Positions 36,435 through 39,410 of a stretch of DNA of 39,410 bases are shown here, piece after piece. Under the pieces are notes generated by a model. The model made no database searches, was not told the origin of the DNA, and saw nothing but the letters and a program-made list of their open reading frames with translations. The position numbers were made by a program, and so were the translations under genes. Within the stretch, counting starts at the first letter, position 1, and the number at the start of each line of letters is the position of its first letter. Origin of the DNA: a virus; IMG/VR virus record IMGVR_UViG_3300009176_000051, positions 1 to 39,410 of that record; one strand, given 5' to 3'.

Positions 36435-37470
36435 AACCCGAGATCGTGTGGATCTGCGCCAGCTTCTCCAGTGCGGCGTCGCGCTCCGTCTGCGTCTTCG
36501 ACAGTTCGGTGATCAGGTTGTCGTTCGCGATCTCCTGGCTCTGCAGCGCGGCCTTGGTCGCGGCCAACTCCTCCTCGGTGGCGGCCAGTTCGGCCTTGAC
36601 CTCGTCGCAGTCATCGGGGGCCGGCGGGACGACGACCTCGTCGTAGAGCTTCGCGAACGAGCGGAAGCATTCGGGCTTGATCAGGCGGGTGTTGGAGGTC
36701 GCGCCGCCCTCGCCCACGTCCCGGTCGTAGTAGATGAAGAACTGTGCGATCTCCGCGAGCGCCGAGTCGGCGAGCGCGTCGAGGAACGTCGCCTGGGATC
36801 CGTCGTCTGTCTGCTTGCGGTTGATGCCCACTTCCGGCAGACCGGCCTTGACGTTCTTCGCGCGGCACCAGTCGTTGTACTGGCGGAACGGCGATGCGGG
36901 GTCGTCCGGATCCACCCACGGCTTGGTCGCCCAGTTCCCCGAGCCACCCGGCTTCTCGTAGAGGTCTGCGTAGACGCGGTCGACGTTGGTACCCGAGATC
37001 GCGGTCTCGATGTTCGCGATCGTCCACGGTGTCCATCCGCGCCAGGTGCCGCCCATGAAGATGAAGCACAGATCCCAGCCCGCAGTGCGGAGCTTCGTCC
37101 GGTAGCGGTTGGAGAAGTACTTCCACATCGCGTTGTAGTCGGCCAGCACGCCGCCGTCGTTCTCCGGTTCGTGGTTGAACGACAGGCACGGCACCCCCTC
37201 GAGCTTGGAGATGTCGAGCTTCACGAGTTCGTCCACGACCTTGTCGAGGCGCACGTTGTTGGATCCGGTCGCCGCCTGCGCCCAGGACCCGGTGAGCTTC
37301 GTCGAGACGATGGGGGTGTGCCCCGCGTTCACCTGCGTGACGACTTCCGTCCACGGCCACGACTGGGTCGCGTAGAAGATGCGCTCCATGTCGAGCGGCA
37401 CGTCCGGGTCGTTCGCGGCGTTGAAGCTGTCGCGGAATCGTGGGTTCGTGTATCCACCGATCAGGGTCAT
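36433..37470 (-). CDS. GH26-like glycosidase with C-terminal coiled coil (345 aa)
   Basis: Residues about 1-280 look like a TIM-barrel glycosidase. CLSFNHEPEND holds a candidate acid/base (Glu101), LPEVGIN a candidate nucleophile (Glu213), and QFFIYYDRDVG sits at the last barrel strand. The protein at 11853-13052 has the same three landmarks with Glu at the same residue number (101). The C-terminal ~55 residues are a coiled coil (ELAATEEELAATKAALQSQ) in place of the paralogue's TIG domain, possibly for oligomerisation. An enzyme gene between terminase and portal is unusual. ATG 37470 has GGAGGCAGGG upstream. Confidence 0.65.
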   Translation of the reverse strand: MTLIGGYTNPRFRDSFNAANDPDVPLDMERIFYATQSWPWTEVVTQVNAGHTPIVSTKLTGSWAQAATGSNNVRLDKVVDELVKLDISKLEGVPCLSFNHEPENDGGVLADYNAMWKYFSNRYRTKLRTAGWDLCFIFMGGTWRGWTPWTIANIETAISGTNVDRVYADLYEKPGGSGNWATKPWVDPDDPASPFRQYNDWCRAKNVKAGLPEVGINRKQTDDGSQATFLDALADSALAEIAQFFIYYDRDVGEGGATSNTRLIKPECFRSFAKLYDEVVVPPAPDDCDEVKAELAATEEELAATKAALQSQEIANDNLITELSKTQTERDAALEKLAQIHTISG

Positions 37471-37480
37471 CCCTGCCTCC

Positions 37481-38761
37481 TTACACGGTCATCAAACCGC
37501 GATCTTGATACGCCGACGTGTTCGCGGCCTGGATCACCGCAGCGGAGAACGTGTCGACGAAGTCGTCGTGCCGGCCTGCAGGGAACGCGAGGAGCTCTTC
37601 CTCGATGTCGCGGAACCACAGCGTCTTCGCCGGCGGGAACCAGACCTTCATCTGCTCCATCCGCGCCGTGGCCGGGAGGGCGCGCGCGACCTTGTCCTTC
37701 TGCACGGTGACCGGCTGGATCGGCAACCCAAGCCGGATCGCCTCCTTGATCACCTCGTTGTCGCGCCACGTCGCCTTCTCCACGTACAGCACCCCGCCGT
37801 ACCGCTCGAAGGCGATGCGGAACTGTGGGATCAGATCCGGGCCTTCGTAGTGGCCCCGGTTCACGTCCACGAGGATCAGGTGGCCCATCGGGGTCGTCGC
37901 CCACGTCGAGATGACCGTGAAGTCGGCGTCCTCGGCCTGGGACCACGCGAGGTCGACGGTGTGGAAGATGACGCAACTTGACTCCGCCACCCCGTTCTGC
38001 CCGAGCATGAAGAACCGCTCTTCGGCCTCGAAGGTGGTGTGGTAGTGCTGGAACCACTCCTGGCGGAACATCCCGGATCCCGCCGAGATGAAGTCCGCCT
38101 CGTACTCCTGGGAGAACATGAGGCTCGACATCGTCAGCCGCGCCTCGTCCACGTCCTCCTTCGGGATGTACGGCGAGACCGTCGAGGGAAACCGCCACCG
38201 GCTCCAGTCAGCTCGTCCGTCGGCGTCGTTGTAGAGGTCGTGGAACCAGTTGATGCCCTTCGGGGTCGAGATGAACAGCGCCTTGCCTCTTCGGACCGAC
38301 AGCGTCGGGCGAAGGATCGGCCACGCTTCGGGCTTGGCCTGGGCGGCCTCGTCGAACACGATCCGGTCCAGGGTCGGGCCACGCAGCGAATCCGGGTTGT
38401 CGGCGGAGCGGAGTTGGATCGATCCGCCCGTCGCGAAGGTGATGCGGAAGATCGGCCGCCCCTCGAATCGGGTGTCGGGGATCTTGCGGCATAAACGGTC
38501 GATGATGTTCCACCCCAACTCGCCGATGGGGAACGACGGCGCGACCCACTGGCACTGCTTGCCCAACAGCGCCTCGCCGACGACGATCGTGGCCCCGAGC
38601 GAGGTCTTGCCCCACTGCCTCCCGCACACCACGACCTGGAACCGTGCGTCGTCGAGGTAGACCTCCCGCTGGGCGGGGTGCAGGTCAGGAAGCTTGACTT
38701 GGCGGCGTTGAACCTGCGGCAGGGAGCTCGAGGACCGTGGCGGCTGCTTCGTCCTGCTCAA
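37481..38761 (-). CDS. terL: Terminase large subunit (426 aa)
   Basis: This motor and nuclease packages DNA into proheads. The ATPase domain shows Walker A GRQWGKTS (residues 47-54), Walker B LDRIVFDEAA (131-140, with Asp137 and Glu138), and the coupling motif ALFISTPKG. The nuclease domain has HTVDLAWSQ (Asp270), ILVDVNRG and the C-terminal HDDFVDTFSAA. TTG 38761 overlaps the small subunit by 77 bases; the first Met-like alternatives inside would remove only the disordered N-terminus. It resembles terminases of HK97-like siphoviruses. Confidence 0.95.
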   Translation of the reverse strand: MSRTKQPPRSSSSLPQVQRRQVKLPDLHPAQREVYLDDARFQVVVCGRQWGKTSLGATIVVGEALLGKQCQWVAPSFPIGELGWNIIDRLCRKIPDTRFEGRPIFRITFATGGSIQLRSADNPDSLRGPTLDRIVFDEAAQAKPEAWPILRPTLSVRRGKALFISTPKGINWFHDLYNDADGRADWSRWRFPSTVSPYIPKEDVDEARLTMSSLMFSQEYEADFISAGSGMFRQEWFQHYHTTFEAEERFFMLGQNGVAESSCVIFHTVDLAWSQAEDADFTVISTWATTPMGHLILVDVNRGHYEGPDLIPQFRIAFERYGGVLYVEKATWRDNEVIKEAIRLGLPIQPVTVQKDKVARALPATARMEQMKVWFPPAKTLWFRDIEEELLAFPAGRHDDFVDTFSAAVIQAANTSAYQDRGLMTV

Positions 38762-39161
38762 CGGCTCTCCCCTCGATGTAGCTCTCCGCGATCGCCGTGC
38801 CGTCGTGGAAGCTCAACTCGATCACCACGGGCTGTGCCACCGCCGCAGGCATGGCTACCGGTGGCGCGAACCCGGACACCCGGCGCTCGATGTACTTCCA
38901 GGCCAGATCCGGGCGGTTCTCCATCTCCCGGTACACGATGCCCAAGGCCCGCATCTTGGGATGGGCCTCGGCCTCCTCGACCTCCAAGACGAAGTCGTGG
39001 AAGCTCCCGGCCGTCTGCTCCCGGCCCTTGGACATCCACTTCGACATCGTCCCCTTGCTGACCCCGGCGACCGCCGCCGCGATCTCCTGGGTGGCGCCGA
39101 CGGTGAGCGCCTCGAGGATCGTCTGCCTCGTCTCGACCGTGAACTTAGTCGGGGTCGGCAT
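38685..39161 (-). CDS. terS: Terminase small subunit (158 aa)
   Basis: The N-terminal DNA-binding part reads TVETRQTILEALTVGATQEI, then AAAVAGVSKGTMSKWMSKGR, a helix-turn-helix typical of small terminases. Residues about 60-95 (EAEAHPKMRALGIVYREMEN, RPDLAWKYIERR) match the oligomerisation region seen after it. The C-terminus is Ala/Glu-rich and disordered and would contact the large subunit encoded next. Confidence 0.85.
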   Translation of the reverse strand: MPTPTKFTVETRQTILEALTVGATQEIAAAVAGVSKGTMSKWMSKGREQTAGSFHDFVLEVEEAEAHPKMRALGIVYREMENRPDLAWKYIERRVSGFAPPVAMPAAVAQPVVIELSFHDGTAIAESYIEGRAVEQDEAAATVLELPAAGSTPPSQAS

Positions 39162-39349
39162 CAGTCGTCCCGATCTTCATATCGCCACACCTCACCGAGG
39201 AACCAGACCGCGAGGCCCAGGAACATCACGACCCCGAACGCCGCCTTCGGATCCCCGTTCTCCAGTCGGATCGACAGCAGACCCGCCGCAGCGAGCGCCA
39301 ACATGGCCCCGAGGAGCCACTTCTGACTCCTCTTCACCACCGCCCCCAT
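39161..39349 (-). CDS. Small two-helix membrane protein (62 aa)
   Basis: A basic N-terminus (GAVVKRSQK) is followed by two short hydrophobic helices (WLLGAMLALAAAGLLSI and AFGVVMFLGLAVWFLGEVW) and a charged end YEDRDD. The stop overlaps the small-terminase ATG (TGATG). Function unknown; it is the right-most gene seen. Confidence 0.65.
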   Translation of the reverse strand: MGAVVKRSQKWLLGAMLALAAAGLLSIRLENGDPKAAFGVVMFLGLAVWFLGEVWRYEDRDD

Positions 39350-39410
39350 TCTGGGCCGATGTTACGCCCTGCGGGTTTCGAATCGCCAGGAGGCCCTCAA
39401 TGTGCGCGCG
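39350..39410. other. Right edge, no gene seen
   Basis: Sixty-one bases upstream of the membrane-protein gene. It contains the palindrome TTCGAA but no promoter, hairpin or gene I can support. The promoter of the late operon is presumably further right. Confidence 0.4.

Noticed and set aside
39371-39400. tRNA-like T-arm around TTCGAA at the right edge
   Set aside because: No five-base-pair T-stem or cloverleaf can be built on either strand.
1-39410. Circular genome joining the two window ends
   Set aside because: Joined ends would stop the methyltransferase frame after four more codons without motifs IX and X, and would run the LPTP frame into an unconvincing tail. An arbitrary contig edge is more likely, although read mapping over the join would settle it.

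Overview
The window is a GC-rich stretch (by eye about two-thirds G+C) of a tailed-phage genome with a long tail (siphovirus type). Evidence for this is an HK97-type head module (terminase, portal, prohead protease, major capsid), a single tail-tube protein, a frameshifted tail-assembly chaperone pair and a 1,011-residue tape measure. Almost every gene is on the minus strand and neighbours usually overlap by 1-4 bases (ATGA, GTGA, TGATG), so the genome reads from right to left. High GC, frequent GTG/TTG starts, TANNNT-type -10 boxes and an apparently leaderless regulator suggest an actinobacterial or similar high-GC host, but the sequence does not name one. No integrase, DNA polymerase, helicase, tRNA, CRISPR array or IS element was found. 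The left edge cuts a gene, so the window is probably not the complete genome.

Right to left, the late block (39.35-10.0 kb) holds a small membrane protein, both terminase subunits, a glycosidase-like protein, portal, protease and major capsid protein. Next comes a five-gene sugar and methyl transfer cassette (32.4-28.3 kb). It is followed by repetitive head-associated or fibre-like proteins (28.3-24.3 kb), head-tail connectors, tail tube, chaperones, tape measure, minor tail proteins, a collagen-like fibre, and a second glycosidase-like protein with a TIG domain. The block ends with the lysis genes (M15-like endolysin and three membrane proteins) and a hairpin terminator near 9.97 kb.

The early block (8.94 kb to the left edge) starts at a small HTH regulator and continues through many small proteins: an ERF single-strand annealing protein, a winged-helix replication initiator with iteron-like repeats inside its gene, a G39P-like helicase-loader candidate, a SLOG/DUF2493 protein, several Cys-pair proteins, and a C5-cytosine methyltransferase that runs off the edge. 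The methyltransferase gene is also open in a second same-strand frame that carries repeated LPTP motifs.

Two islands run against the rest on the plus strand: a signal-peptide protein (9,046-9,492) and a two-gene unit (35,938-36,390). Each has its own promoter-like sequence and terminator hairpin, so both look like morons. The intergenic region at 8.94-9.05 kb carries back-to-back promoters, each with a small palindrome on its -35 box, and is the best candidate for the phage's transcriptional switch.
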